Below, piece by piece: positions 52,705 through 60,655 of a stretch of DNA of 64,000 nt. This DNA is from [Mycobacterium] crassicus. GTDB taxonomy: Bacteria > Actinomycetota > Actinomycetes > Mycobacteriales > Mycobacteriaceae. Each line of letters starts with the position of its first letter. Position 1 is the first letter of the stretch. A program made the position numbers and the translations under genes. Below the pieces are notes generated by a model. The model made no database searches and was not told where the DNA came from. It worked only from the letters and a program-made list of their open reading frames with translations. The DNA lies in the NCBI RefSeq assembly GCF_020181615.1, contig NZ_CP084029.1, positions 1,923,397-1,987,396 on the forward strand, in the 5' to 3' direction.

Positions 52705-52818
52705 CGGTGGGTCAGCGAGCCTCGACGGAGGAGAGATGAAGCTGGAGCCGCCGCATGAACACGGTGGGTCAGCGAGCCTCGACGGAGGAGAGATGAAGCT
52801 GGAGCCGCCGCATGAACA
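52705..52818 (+). repeat. Two-copy 57-bp tandem repeat (MIRU/VNTR-like)
   Basis: Two identical 57-bp units, 52705-52761 and 52762-52818, each beginning CGGTGGGTCAGCGAGCC and containing a strong ribosome-site-like GGAGGAG followed by ATGAAGC. The match breaks three bases into a would-be third copy. 57 is a multiple of 3, so the repeat keeps frame and encodes a duplicated 19-residue peptide in one frame. Position between two genes and the embedded RBS-ATG recall the mycobacterial interspersed repetitive units used in VNTR typing. Confidence 0.85.
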
Positions 52819-52921
52819 CGGGATCGGGTTCTACCGGGTGATTCGCCGACGAGCGGCTCCCGGTGTTGTGCAACGATGATGCTCAACACAAGAGGCACTG
52901 ATGATTGAGGGAGGTCACACG

Positions 52922-53344
52922 GTGGTCGCGGCGGACAACGCCCCGAGCTTCGCCCGCAAGTTGGGCATCGAGAGCAAGCAGTTGGTCCAGGAGTTCGGCT
53001 GGGACGAGGACGCCGACGATGACATCCGCGTCGACGTCGAAGAGGCCTGCGGCAGCGAACTGCTCGACGAAGACACCGACGAGGTGGTCGACGTGGTGCT
53101 GCTGTGGTGGCGCGACGGTGACGGGGATCTGGTGGACACCCTGATGGACGCGATCACTGCGCTGGCCGACGACGGCGTGATCTGGGTGTTGACGCCCAAG
53201 ACCGGAAGGTCCGGGCACGTACAGCCCGCCGAGATCGCTGAAGCGGCGCCGACAGCGGGTCTGATGCCGACCTCGTCGGTGAATCTCGGTGACTGGAGCG
53301 CCAGTCGACTGGTTCAACCCAAATCACGGGCAGGGAAGCGCTGA
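52922..53344 (+). CDS. DUF3052 domain-containing protein
   Basis: 140 aa from GTG 52922, seven bases after GGGAGG; an ATG at 52901 in frame would be upstream of that site. A small acidic cytoplasmic protein with [18 protein letters not shown] and [18 protein letters not shown], then [20 protein letters not shown] and [10 protein letters not shown] segments typical of the actinobacterial DUF3052 family (Rv2239c position). No catalytic function is known. It overlaps ahpE by one base and the two are co-transcribed. Confidence 0.85.
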   Translation: MVAADNAPSFARKLGIESKQLVQEFGWDEDADDDIRVDVEEACGSELLDEDTDEVVDVVLLWWRDGDGDLVDTLMDAITALADDGVIWVLTPKTGRSGHVQPAEIAEAAPTAGLMPTSSVNLGDWSASRLVQPKSRAGKR

Positions 53345-53805
53345 TGCTGGAAGTCGGTACCGAAGCCCCTGATTTCACGCTCAAGGATCAGGATCAGCAG
53401 CTGGTGACCTTGAGCGACTTCCGGGGCAAGAAGAACGTCCTGCTGGTGTTCTTCCCGTTGGCGTTCACCGGAATCTGCCAGGGCGAGCTGGACCAGTTGC
53501 GCGATCACCTGCCCAGCTACACAGGCGACGACAGCGTGGCCATGGCCATCTCGGTGGGACCACCGCCCACCCACAAGGTGTGGTCCGCCGAGAGCGGGTT
53601 CCTGTTCCCGGTGCTCTCGGATTTCTGGCCGCACGGCGCAGTCAGCCAGGCGTTCGGGGTGTTCAACGAGGACACCGGGTTCTCCAACCGCGGCACCTTC
53701 GTCGTCGACAAGTCCGGGATCATCCGGTTCGCCGAGATGAAGCAGCCCGGTGAGGCCCGCGACCAGCAGCTCTGGCTCGACGCCCTGGGCGCCCTCACGG
53801 CGTAG
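53344..53805 (+). CDS. ahpE: Peroxiredoxin AhpE (one-cysteine type)
   Basis: 153 aa. Reduces hydroperoxides and peroxynitrite through the peroxidatic Cys in [17 protein letters not shown] (about residue 45). There is no second conserved Cys, in line with the one-Cys AhpE group that is recycled by mycothiol/mycoredoxin-1. The rest ([46 protein letters not shown]) matches mycobacterial AhpE closely. It is followed by a small GC hairpin and tRNA-Val. Confidence 0.95.
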   Translation: MLEVGTEAPDFTLKDQDQQLVTLSDFRGKKNVLLVFFPLAFTGICQGELDQLRDHLPSYTGDDSVAMAISVGPPPTHKVWSAESGFLFPVLSDFWPHGAVSQAFGVFNEDTGFSNRGTFVVDKSGIIRFAEMKQPGEARDQQLWLDALGALTA

Positions 53806-53830
53806 TTTTCGTTCCGCACGGTTTGAGGCG

Positions 53831-53846
53831 CCCGGCACCGGCCGGG
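53831..53846 (+). terminator. GC hairpin after ahpE
   Basis: CCCGGC-accg-GCCGGG, a 6-bp stem starting 26 bp after the ahpE stop and ending 17 bp before the tRNA. There is no T-tract; mycobacterial terminators often lack one. Confidence 0.5.
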
Positions 53847-53863
53847 TAACCTGCCCGAGGCAG

Positions 53864-53938
53864 GGGCGCGTAGCTCAGTGGTAGAGCTCTGGTTTTACAC
53901 ACCAGCGGTCGGCGGTTCGATACCGTCCGCGCCCACCA
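53864..53938 (+). tRNA. tRNA-Val (anticodon TAC)
   Basis: A 7-bp acceptor stem GGGCGCG/CGCGCCC, a D-arm beginning TAGCTCAGTGGTAGAGC, an anticodon stem CTGGT/ACCAG enclosing the loop TTTACAC (anticodon TAC), a T-arm with GGTTCGATACC, discriminator A and an encoded CCA at 53936-53938. It stands right at the left edge of the integrated element, so it is the probable attachment site. Confidence 0.95.
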
Positions 53939-54006
53939 GTGTTAATGCAGGTCAGACGTATATTTGAGGCTGACGATATAGCCCGCCCGGTTCGATGCGG
54001 CCTCGC

Positions 54007-54044
54007 AAGTTGCCAAGAAGTTGCCAGCCGTCCGGCAAGTTGCC
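54007..54044 (+). repeat. Three AAGTTGCC repeats between tRNA and integrase (arm-type site candidates)
   Basis: AAGTTGCC at 54007-54014, 54018-54025 and 54037-54044, all in the same orientation, with periods of 11 and 19 bp. Their position between the tRNA and the 3' end of the integrase is where the arm-type sites of tyrosine integrases or excisionase sites are found. One inverted copy, GGCAACTT, occurs at 61185-61192. Confidence 0.5.
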
Positions 54045-54069
54045 GCCGGCGCACCATGCGGCGGCGGGG

Positions 54070-55731
54070 TCACCCGAACAGCGCCGCGCTCGCCGCGCGC
54101 AGCTCGGCAGCCTTGGCGTCGGCGTAGATGGACAGCAGCACCGCCGGGTCGTGGCCGAGCCACGCGGCGACGACGTGCGGCGGGTGGCCCTGATCGAGCA
54201 TCAGCGTTCCCGCCGTGTTGCGTAGGCCGTGCAACTTGATCCGGCGCAGTCCCGCGCGAGCGCGTAGCCGCTGAAACTCATCGGTGTAGGACTCGGGCCG
54301 CAGCGGCTCGCCGTCCTCGCGCACCGCGATCAGGCGATCCTCGGACCATCCGCGACCGAGTTTCATCGCCTCGGTCTGCTGGCGCGTACGCAGCGCGCGC
54401 AGCGCCTCAGTTACGTCGGCCGGCAATGGCAGGTCTCGCCGAGACCGCCGTGACTTGGGGCCACCCTCGACGGTCTCGCCGCCGACGGCAACCCGGCCGC
54501 GCATGACCGACAGCGTGCCGCTATCGAGATCGACCGCGCTCCACCGCAGGCCGAGCACTTCCGACCGCCGCAGCCCGTAGCAGGACAGCAGCCAGCAAGC
54601 GACCAGGCGGTGATCGGCCACCGCGTCGCGGAACGCCTGGACCTCGGCCAGCGTCCATGATTTCGCCGTCGGCTCGGTGGCTGCGGCCGGTGCGGCGTCC
54701 GGGTCGGCGTCCTTGGGCCGCTCAACCAGCGCCATCACGTTGCGCGGTAGTACCCCCTGGTCGGCGTAGCTCTGGACCACCGCCCCGAACGTCGTCAGCG
54801 TCGAGCGCACCGTTTGCGGGCTGACGCCCCGCTTGGCGCGCTCGGCGCCGGCAGACGGCGGCGGGGGAGCGTAGACACCCCGGCGCACGCGCATCACGCG
54901 GCCGGATTTCAGCAGCGCCGCGAGGCATGAGTGAACATCACCGGGCAGTGCTGCGGTCAGCTCGGCGGCGGTGATGCCGTCGGGGTTCTCGGTCACCAGT
55001 GCGACCACCTGGCCCGCCAGCGAGCCGGCCCGGTAGTGCCTAGGTGAGGTGCGCGCCTCGGTCAGCATCCACTCGACCAGGCCATCACCGTCGGCCTTGG
55101 TGAGCTGCTGCAATTTCTTGGCGCCGAGGTAGCGCCGGACCGGTTTCAGGTCGTTCTCGTAGCTGTACGCCGTCACCTGCCGGATGCCGCGCCGGCCGGC
55201 CAGCCATTCGTCGCACGCCTCGTCAACGGTCAGCGAGGTGGGACGGTTGTAGGTGCCGGCCGCGACCTCGCTGGTGATGCGGCGCAGCTCGCGGCGCGCC
55301 TCGGCCTTGGTCCGGTACGTGAACTTGCGGCGGTCGCGGCTGCCGTCGGGTTTGGTGCCCACGTCGGCCTGAAACCAATAGCTCACGGTGCCGTTGCGCG
55401 CGGTGTGCGTGTTGATCGGCTCGGCGCGGCGGGTCCGTTTGGACTGCTCACCGTCGGTGCCCGGCTGGCGGTCCACCGGTGGCGGCGTGGCTGTTTCAGT
55501 CGCAGTGTCGCCGGCGCTTCGCATCTGACGGTCGGCGGGTGCGGTCACGCGCGCCAGCTCGGCGTCAACCCATTCCGCTGGGACGCGGACCCGACGACCA
55601 TCGCGGATCACCGGGCACTGCTCGGTCTTGATCCACCGTTGCACGGTGGCGGCGTCGACACCGAACCGGTCGGCTGCCTGGCCGGGTGTGAGCAGTCGCG
55701 GACCCGCTGGCTGATTGGTGGTGGTGGTCAT
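54070..55731 (-). CDS. Tyrosine-type site-specific integrase with N-terminal HTH and inserted winged-helix-like segment
   Basis: 553 aa from ATG 55731 (GGAG eight bases upstream; ATGA overlap with the upstream gene). Domains: residues about 12-58 an excisionase/MerR-like helix-turn-helix (LLTPGQAADRFGVDAATVQRW); about 115-180 an arm-binding AP2-like region; about 185-370 the SAM-like core-binding domain, interrupted by a segment of about 70 residues (VALVTENPDGITAAELTAAL ... GRVMRVRRGVYAPPPP) that looks like a winged helix; about 385-545 the catalytic domain with Arg in CYGLRRSEVLGLRW, HGLR in KLHGLRNTAGTLM, AWLGHDP, and the Tyr in LLSIYADAK. It should integrate and excise the element. The normal family length is about 380-400, so the extra domains are notable. 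Confidence 0.9.
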   Translation of the reverse strand: MTTTTNQPAGPRLLTPGQAADRFGVDAATVQRWIKTEQCPVIRDGRRVRVPAEWVDAELARVTAPADRQMRSAGDTATETATPPPVDRQPGTDGEQSKRTRRAEPINTHTARNGTVSYWFQADVGTKPDGSRDRRKFTYRTKAEARRELRRITSEVAAGTYNRPTSLTVDEACDEWLAGRRGIRQVTAYSYENDLKPVRRYLGAKKLQQLTKADGDGLVEWMLTEARTSPRHYRAGSLAGQVVALVTENPDGITAAELTAALPGDVHSCLAALLKSGRVMRVRRGVYAPPPPSAGAERAKRGVSPQTVRSTLTTFGAVVQSYADQGVLPRNVMALVERPKDADPDAAPAAATEPTAKSWTLAEVQAFRDAVADHRLVACWLLSCYGLRRSEVLGLRWSAVDLDSGTLSVMRGRVAVGGETVEGGPKSRRSRRDLPLPADVTEALRALRTRQQTEAMKLGRGWSEDRLIAVREDGEPLRPESYTDEFQRLRARAGLRRIKLHGLRNTAGTLMLDQGHPPHVVAAWLGHDPAVLLSIYADAKAAELRAASAALFG

Positions 55732-56306
55732 CGGATCTCCGATCCCTCGGTGCTGGTGCTGGTGCTGGTGGCCCAATCGCGGGGTAGGAACTTGCGCCGC
55801 TTGGCCTCGGCTATCCACCGGTCGACGGTGGGCACCGAGACCGGTTTGAACTGCTCGCGCACGAAATCACGCGGTGGCTCACCGATTTCGCGTGCCCATA
55901 GCAACAGTCGCGCGACCTGGCGATAGTGAACGTCATCGAGCTTGCGGCCGCTGCGGTGGTCAGGGCGCTCTAGGTCGGTCGCGTCGTAGACATCGCCGGC
56001 CACCCCGACGCCGCGCTCGGTGAGCGATACGAACCGGGCGGCAGCCTTGGTGAGGCGGCGCACCGGCACCGCTCGGATGGTCGCCGGGTCAATCTCGGCG
56101 ATGTCATCGCCCGGTACGAGGTGAAGCTCGACCAGGCGAGGGACCGGCCCGCTGCTGTCGATCCGCACCCGATAGCGGTGCGGGTGGCCGACAAGGGCCA
56201 GCTCAATCAGCCCGTTGTCGCTGCCCTTGCGTCCGCTGACGCGGCGGGTGTGTTCGGGGATGACATCGCCCTTAATGGCGTCCATGTCGGGGTTATCACC
56301 GTCCAT
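55728..56306 (-). CDS. Element-encoded putative DNA-binding protein
   Basis: 192 aa from ATG 56306, six bases after TATCGT (leaderless-type promoter). Upstream in-frame codons are excluded because they cross the divergent excisionase start. Middle region is a compact domain (HPHRYRVRIDSSGPVPRLVELHLVPGD, shortened here to its ends HPHRYRV and HLVPGD); the C-terminal part has VSVPTVDRWIAEAKRRKFLP, a helix-turn-helix-like segment seen in actinobacterial phage and island proteins. It ends in a Ser-Thr repeat encoded by a (GGTGCT)n microsatellite at 55751-55770. It is translationally coupled to the integrase; a role in integration control is inferred. Confidence 0.7.
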   Translation of the reverse strand: MDGDNPDMDAIKGDVIPEHTRRVSGRKGSDNGLIELALVGHPHRYRVRIDSSGPVPRLVELHLVPGDDIAEIDPATIRAVPVRRLTKAAARFVSLTERGVGVAGDVYDATDLERPDHRSGRKLDDVHYRQVARLLLWAREIGEPPRDFVREQFKPVSVPTVDRWIAEAKRRKFLPRDWATSTSTSTEGSEIR

Positions 56307-56374
56307 GCAAAGACGATAGCACGATAATAGCGAATTGCCTGGACAACTATCGCTGATTCCGACAGTGTGGACGC
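56307..56374. promoter_or_regulatory. Divergent control region of the element (int side / xis-replication side)
   Basis: 68 bp between the divergent regulator-integrase and excisionase-primase transcripts. It is AT-richer than the surroundings and holds related motifs CGATAG (56317 region), AATAGCGA and ACTATCGCTGATT, which are inverted with respect to each other across about 14 bp. This looks like an operator region for the lysogeny-type switch of the element. Minus-strand -10 TATCGT is contained in it. Confidence 0.5.
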
Positions 56375-56596
56375 ATGGCCCACATGACAACCACGACCAC
56401 CACCGCGACCGCTGACGACCTGCGCGCCGAGGGGATCACGACCGGAGTCCCGCGCGCTGCCGAATACCTCGGAGTCAGTAGGGCATTCGCCTACGAGATG
56501 GCAAAGAACGGCACCTTGCCCACGATCAAGCTCGGCCCTCGCCGGGTGCGGGTGCCCACCGCAGCGCTGGCGGACATGCTCGGCGTCGAGCTGTAG
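56375..56596 (+). CDS. Excisionase-like helix-turn-helix protein
   Basis: 73 aa (ATG 56375; a second ATG at 56384). After a Thr-rich N-terminus it has the MerR/excisionase helix-turn-helix: GVPRAAEYLGVSRAFAYEM followed by GTLPTIKLGPRRVRVPTAAL, the standard binding-wing pattern of the HTH_17 family. Such proteins act as excisionases or directionality factors, or as regulators of the replication module. It is divergent from the integrase operon and starts the plus-strand operon. Confidence 0.82.
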   Translation: MAHMTTTTTTATADDLRAEGITTGVPRAAEYLGVSRAFAYEMAKNGTLPTIKLGPRRVRVPTAALADMLGVEL

Positions 56597-56703
56597 CGGC
56601 CACCGGCCCGCGAAACCACCGGCCGCACAACAGAAAACGGTGCCGCCCCGCAATTTTCACCGAGCGCGGGGCGGCACCAACCGAGACGTAAGGATCACCG
56701 CAC

Positions 56704-59481
56704 GTGACCCAACAGGGCCAGAATACCCCGCTGCTGGACACCCGCACCGAGTTCGCCGAACTGCTGGAACTGCTCGGCATCGGTGCCGATGAACGGGTCT
56801 CGGTCTGTTCGCAGAAGCCCGGCGGGCGTTTCGAGGCCGTGATACCCGTCAACCGGGGCGATGCCGAGGCGGTGGCGCTGTCGACGCCCTACGCCGGCGC
56901 GCGCGATGTGTGGTTCGGCGTCAATCCGGTTGCACCGCCCGAGGGTTACCGGGGTCGGGGCACCGTCGAGCATGTGGCCCGGTGCTCGGCGCTGTTCGCC
57001 GATGTCGACCTCAAGGCGGGCGGCGTCGCTGACCCCGATGTCGCCGACGCGGTGTGCAATGCCCTCGCTGCCGCCCTCGGGCAACCGCCCGCCGCTGTGG
57101 TGTTCAGCGGGCACGGCGGACACCCGTATTGGACGCTCGACGCCGACGACCCCGCGTGGACGCTCGACACCGAGGCCAAACGCGGCGCCGCCGTGGCGAT
57201 CTTCCGGCGGTTTCATCGTCTCTGCGCCGATGTCGCCGCCCGTTTCGGCGGGCGGGTCGACAACGTGGGGGAGCTGTCGCGGGTGCTGCGCGTGCCTGGC
57301 ACCTACAACCGCAAAAACCCCGGCGCCCCGATCCGCGTCGAGCTGAGGGCGTGGCCCTACGGCACCGGCGGGCCGCTGACGTTCGCCGAGGTGGCCGAGG
57401 CGCTGGACGCCTACGGGGTGCCCGAGCAGCCCGAGGACCACGAACACCTCGGCGCGGTGGTCAGCGAGCCCGCCGGCTGGCAGTTCGGCGCCGAGACCGA
57501 TCCGTACGTCGCGGCGATGGTTGCCGGCTGGCCGGATGACCTGCCGGCTGCGCGTCACGGCTGGCTGACCGGCCAGGCCGTGCGGCTGGCCTGCGCTCGC
57601 CGGCTCGGTCTCATCACCGAGGCCGACCACGCCGAGGCCGTCGGGCTGCTCGGCGAGCGGTTCGACTGGCTGCTGACCCACCACGGCCAGCCGCGCAAGC
57701 CGACGCCGGCAAACGAGGTCGCATCGGCGCTGACATGGGGGATGCAACGCGCCGCGACGTTTACCGACGACCGCGCCGCCCGTGACCTCGGCGTCACTCT
57801 GTTGTCGTCACTCGCGGTCGATCACGGCGCCGGCATCGCCTCGGGCGCTTCACACCTGACGGCCGACCAGGGCAACGGCACCGACGGCAGTGCCGGTACC
57901 GATGCCGACGGCGACGACGCCAAGATGCCCGGTCAGGCGAGGTTCACCGATGCCGGCCTGGCCGAAATCGTCACCGACAAGGCGCTACGTGGGCGGTTCC
58001 TCAATGCGCGGGGTCTGGGGTGGCTGCACTGGACCGGGACGCATTGGCGCGAGTCTGGCGACGGTCCGCCGACCGAGGCGGTGCGTCGGTTCGTCATCGG
58101 GCGTATGCGGCTATTCGCCCGCAAGCTGGCCGCTAACCCGGCCGACGGCGATCTGCTCGACGCCATCGAGGCATGGAAGAAGGTCGCCAGCGCTGCGCGT
58201 ATCGCGGCCGTGCTCAAGCTGGCCGGCAACCTGATCGAGGTCGACGCCGACGCGCTCGACGCCGACCCCGACGTGCTGAACACCCCGAGCGGTGTTGTCG
58301 ACCTGCGGACCGGCGAGCTGCACGCGCACGACCCCGCGCGGTTGATGACCCGCATCACCGCCGGTGCTTATCGGCCCGGCTACCATCACCCCGACGTAGA
58401 CCAGGCCCTTGCGGCGCTGCCCGAGCCGGAACGTGGGTGGTTCCAGCGCCGGATCGGGCAGGCGATCACCGGCAGGCCGACCCCCGACGGTGTGGTGCCG
58501 CTGCTCTATGGCGGTGGCAGCAACGGGAAATCGGCCCTGTCGACCGGTGGTCTGGTGCCGGCGTTCGGCGGATACGGCCATGTGGCCTCGCACAAGCTGA
58601 TTACCGCCGACAAGGGCAACGACCACAGCACCGAACGGGCCGACCTGCGCGGGCGCCGGCTGGTCGTCGGCGAGGAGCTGACCGAGGGCCGGTCGCTGGA
58701 CATGACCGCGATCAAACGCATCATGGATACCCCCGTCATCACCGCGCGCTACTGCCGCCAAGACAACATGACCTTTGCGGCGACGCACTCGCTGTTCATC
58801 AACACGAATTACCGCCCGATCATCACCGAGACCGACCACGGAACGTGGCGGCGGCTGGCGCTGCTGCCGTTTCCGTACACCTACCGGACGACCGAGGCCG
58901 AGATCACCGACCCGGCAACCGAGTTCGTCGGGGATGCCACGATCAAAGAACGGATCAAGGACGGTGCCACAGGCCAGCATGACGCCCTGGTGACGTGGGC
59001 AGTCGACGGCGCGGTGGCCTGGTATGCGAGCCCCGAGACCGCACTGCTGCCCACGGAGACGGTCAAGGCGGCGACACTGGCATGGCGGGCCGATGCTGAC
59101 CGCATCCTCGGGTACTGGACCGAGCGGTTGGTGGCCGACCGTGACGGGAAGGTGCTGGCAACCGAGCTGCTGGCCGACTTCAATCGGTGGCTGACCGAGA
59201 ACGGCCACCGCGAATGGTCGAAAGAGACGTTCGGGCCGAGATTCGAGAACCACCAGGAAACCCACCGCAACGGTGTCGAGCGGGGCAAGCCGCGCAGCCA
59301 CGACGGGCTGTCACGGCCACAACTGGCAAACGATGCGTTCGGCACCATCGCCCCGCCCATCAAGGGCCGGCCCTGGCTGTGGCTCGGCGTCCGGTTCCGT
59401 ACAGACGCCGATGATGCGGCCGACGAACTGCGCCGCGCGCCCGAGGGTCATCGGCCTACGCATGAGGACGTGATGCTGTGA
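56704..59481 (+). CDS. Bifunctional primase/SF3-type helicase (phage/plasmid P4-like D5 family)
   Basis: 925 aa from GTG 56704. N-terminal half: an archaeo-eukaryotic-type primase region with LFADVDLKAG (metal-binding DxD, about residue 97) and VVFSGHGGHPYW (about 135; SxH motif), and RVLRVPGTYNRK near residue 198. C-terminal half: D5_N region, then a helicase with Walker A LLYGGGSNGKSAL (about 600), Walker B RLVVGEEL (about 655) and sensor-like HSLFINTNYRP (about 700). P4-type proteins of this build initiate replication of satellites and plasmids from a nearby origin. The 88-bp inverted-repeat region lies just downstream. Confidence 0.9.
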   Translation: MTQQGQNTPLLDTRTEFAELLELLGIGADERVSVCSQKPGGRFEAVIPVNRGDAEAVALSTPYAGARDVWFGVNPVAPPEGYRGRGTVEHVARCSALFADVDLKAGGVADPDVADAVCNALAAALGQPPAAVVFSGHGGHPYWTLDADDPAWTLDTEAKRGAAVAIFRRFHRLCADVAARFGGRVDNVGELSRVLRVPGTYNRKNPGAPIRVELRAWPYGTGGPLTFAEVAEALDAYGVPEQPEDHEHLGAVVSEPAGWQFGAETDPYVAAMVAGWPDDLPAARHGWLTGQAVRLACARRLGLITEADHAEAVGLLGERFDWLLTHHGQPRKPTPANEVASALTWGMQRAATFTDDRAARDLGVTLLSSLAVDHGAGIASGASHLTADQGNGTDGSAGTDADGDDAKMPGQARFTDAGLAEIVTDKALRGRFLNARGLGWLHWTGTHWRESGDGPPTEAVRRFVIGRMRLFARKLAANPADGDLLDAIEAWKKVASAARIAAVLKLAGNLIEVDADALDADPDVLNTPSGVVDLRTGELHAHDPARLMTRITAGAYRPGYHHPDVDQALAALPEPERGWFQRRIGQAITGRPTPDGVVPLLYGGGSNGKSALSTGGLVPAFGGYGHVASHKLITADKGNDHSTERADLRGRRLVVGEELTEGRSLDMTAIKRIMDTPVITARYCRQDNMTFAATHSLFINTNYRPIITETDHGTWRRLALLPFPYTYRTTEAEITDPATEFVGDATIKERIKDGATGQHDALVTWAVDGAVAWYASPETALLPTETVKAATLAWRADADRILGYWTERLVADRDGKVLATELLADFNRWLTENGHREWSKETFGPRFENHQETHRNGVERGKPRSHDGLSRPQLANDAFGTIAPPIKGRPWLWLGVRFRTDADDAADELRRAPEGHRPTHEDVML

Positions 59482-59509
59482 GCTGCGGAGATATTGCCTA
59501 CGCAGGGGG

Positions 59510-59597
59510 GTGGTCCATGTGGTCCGACACCTCCTGTTAACCCCTAGAAAATTCCTCGCGTAATGCTTATCCGAAGGTGTCGGACCACATGGACCAC
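59510..59597. other. Perfect 23-bp inverted repeat with 42-bp AT-richer loop: candidate replication origin
   Basis: The left arm at 59510-59532 (starting GTGGTCCATG and ending GACACCT) is the exact reverse complement of the right arm at 59575-59597. Each arm holds two TGGTCC hexamers 9 bp apart, giving four copies in a symmetrical iteron-like arrangement. The 42-bp spacer is AT-richer (GTTAACCCCTAG, AAAATTCC, TAATGCTTAT). It lies 28 bp after the helicase stop and before the next gene. An origin, a site for a dimeric initiator or a packaging site are the possibilities; a simple terminator is less likely with such a long loop. Confidence 0.65.
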
Positions 59598-59683
59598 TAC
59601 CCGCAACCGGCCGGTCAGCCGTCGGTGCGGTGGCGGTGGCAGCAAACCCCCGTGCGGCGTGTCCCCCGGACGGTTGCACCGTG

Positions 59684-59703
59684 TGCGTACAGGATTGCGT
59701 ACA
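59684..59703 (+). repeat. TGCGTACA direct repeat at the start of the packaging-type operon
   Basis: TGCGTACA at 59684-59691 and 59696-59703, with a 12-bp period, just before and touching the ATG at 59703. The whole stretch also has partial dyad symmetry (GTGCGTAC ... GTACATGCAC). Candidate operator controlling the genes that follow. Confidence 0.45.
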
Positions 59704-60230
59704 TGCACGTGATGCCGTTGACCGATTCCCGAGCCCGCGCCGAGCGGGCGTTTCTCCTGCGCTCGATAGGGCGATCTTGGCGCGAGGTTGCGGCCGAACT
59801 CGGCTACAGGTCGCGCAGCGCGGCACAGGTCGCCGTAGAGCGGCACATGGCCCGCAACCGGCCCGAGTCGCCCGAGCTGACCCGAGCGCAGGCGGTGGCA
59901 GCAGCGAGGGCCACTCACTCGATTCTGTTCGACCGGTTCGCCGCTGCCGTCGAGCGTGAGGACGACAGCACCGCCGCCGTGTTGTCGCGTGAAATGGTCC
60001 GCAACCGTGACCAGCTCGCCAAGCTGACCGGTGCGTATGCGCCGGCACGCGCCGAAGTCAGCCACGACGTTTCCGGCCTGACAGGGCCGGCGCTGGCCGA
60101 GGCGATCCGCACCCGCGCGCTGGAACTGCTGCCGGCCGCTGCCATTAACGCCGGCCCCGGCGCCGAGGTGATCGACGCGGAGCTGGTCGCGGCGCCAGCA
60201 CCGACCCCGACCGAGGAGACCGCCCGATGA
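59703..60230 (+). CDS. Putative terminase small subunit / helix-turn-helix phage protein
   Basis: 175 aa from ATG 59703 (another ATG at 59712; the longer frame from 59577 would start within the inverted repeat). N-terminal helix-turn-helix: ERAFLLRSIGRSWREVAAELG followed by SRSAAQVAVERHM. The remainder is helical (ARATHSILFDRFAAAVERED and REMVRNRDQLAKLTGAYAPA), like small terminase subunits and phage proteins that precede TerL in actinophages. It would recognise the packaging site. It has an ATGA overlap with the next gene. The assignment rests on the pattern and gene order only. Confidence 0.6.
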   Translation: MHVMPLTDSRARAERAFLLRSIGRSWREVAAELGYRSRSAAQVAVERHMARNRPESPELTRAQAVAAARATHSILFDRFAAAVEREDDSTAAVLSREMVRNRDQLAKLTGAYAPARAEVSHDVSGLTGPALAEAIRTRALELLPAAAINAGPGAEVIDAELVAAPAPTPTEETAR

Positions 60231-60655
60231 CCGACACCGCCGTGACCGCCGAGGATGCGGTGAACGCCGCCGCCGACCTGATTGCTGGCCTGACCTCGGG
60301 CACCCTGGCGCCGGCCGATGTACAGCGGCGGGCGGTCGACACTGCCCGCGAGCTGTTCGGCGTCGTCGGCGCCGGCCCGGCTGATCCGCTGTGGACGTTG
60401 CACGGCGACGTAGCCCGGCAGTACCTCGCCACCGGCGGCGTCGGTGCGGCCGAGCTGGTGGAATGGCTGGCTACTCAGCGGCGGCGTGAGGGCATCACCG
60501 AGCCCGAGCCCGCCAACAGTCCGCCGCCGGCGGTTTCGTCCGCCAGCGGCGCGCAGGGGGTCGGGAACGGGCAGCCCAACGCCGAGGCGCTGGCCCTGGC
60601 CCTCACTGACACCGAGGGCGACGCCGGCGCCGAGGTGGTGAGCGGCGATGCTTGA
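60227..60655 (+). CDS. Hypothetical element protein
   Basis: 142 aa, ATGA overlap with the preceding gene and 8-nt overlap with the next. The N-terminal ~90 residues are helical and Ala-rich (AEDAVNAAADLIAGLTSGTL, VEWLATQRRREG); the C-terminal ~50 are low-complexity (Pro, Ser, Ala, Gly). No recognisable family. Being in tight series with terminase genes, it likely belongs to the same function or regulates it. Confidence 0.65.
   Translation: MTDTAVTAEDAVNAAADLIAGLTSGTLAPADVQRRAVDTARELFGVVGAGPADPLWTLHGDVARQYLATGGVGAAELVEWLATQRRREGITEPEPANSPPPAVSSASGAQGVGNGQPNAEALALALTDTEGDAGAEVVSGDA

Noticed and set aside
52705..52818. CRISPR-like repeat
   Set aside because: Only two adjacent head-to-tail copies without spacers; it is a tandem repeat.
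52685..52879. 64-codon frame spanning the 57-bp tandem repeat, with a duplicated 19-residue peptide
   Set aside because: The duplicated peptide follows from a repeat whose length is a multiple of three; no other support for translation.
55751..55770. GGTGCT microsatellite as a regulatory repeat
   Set aside because: It is coding sequence for a Ser-Thr tail in the regulator gene; three units are too few to call functional.
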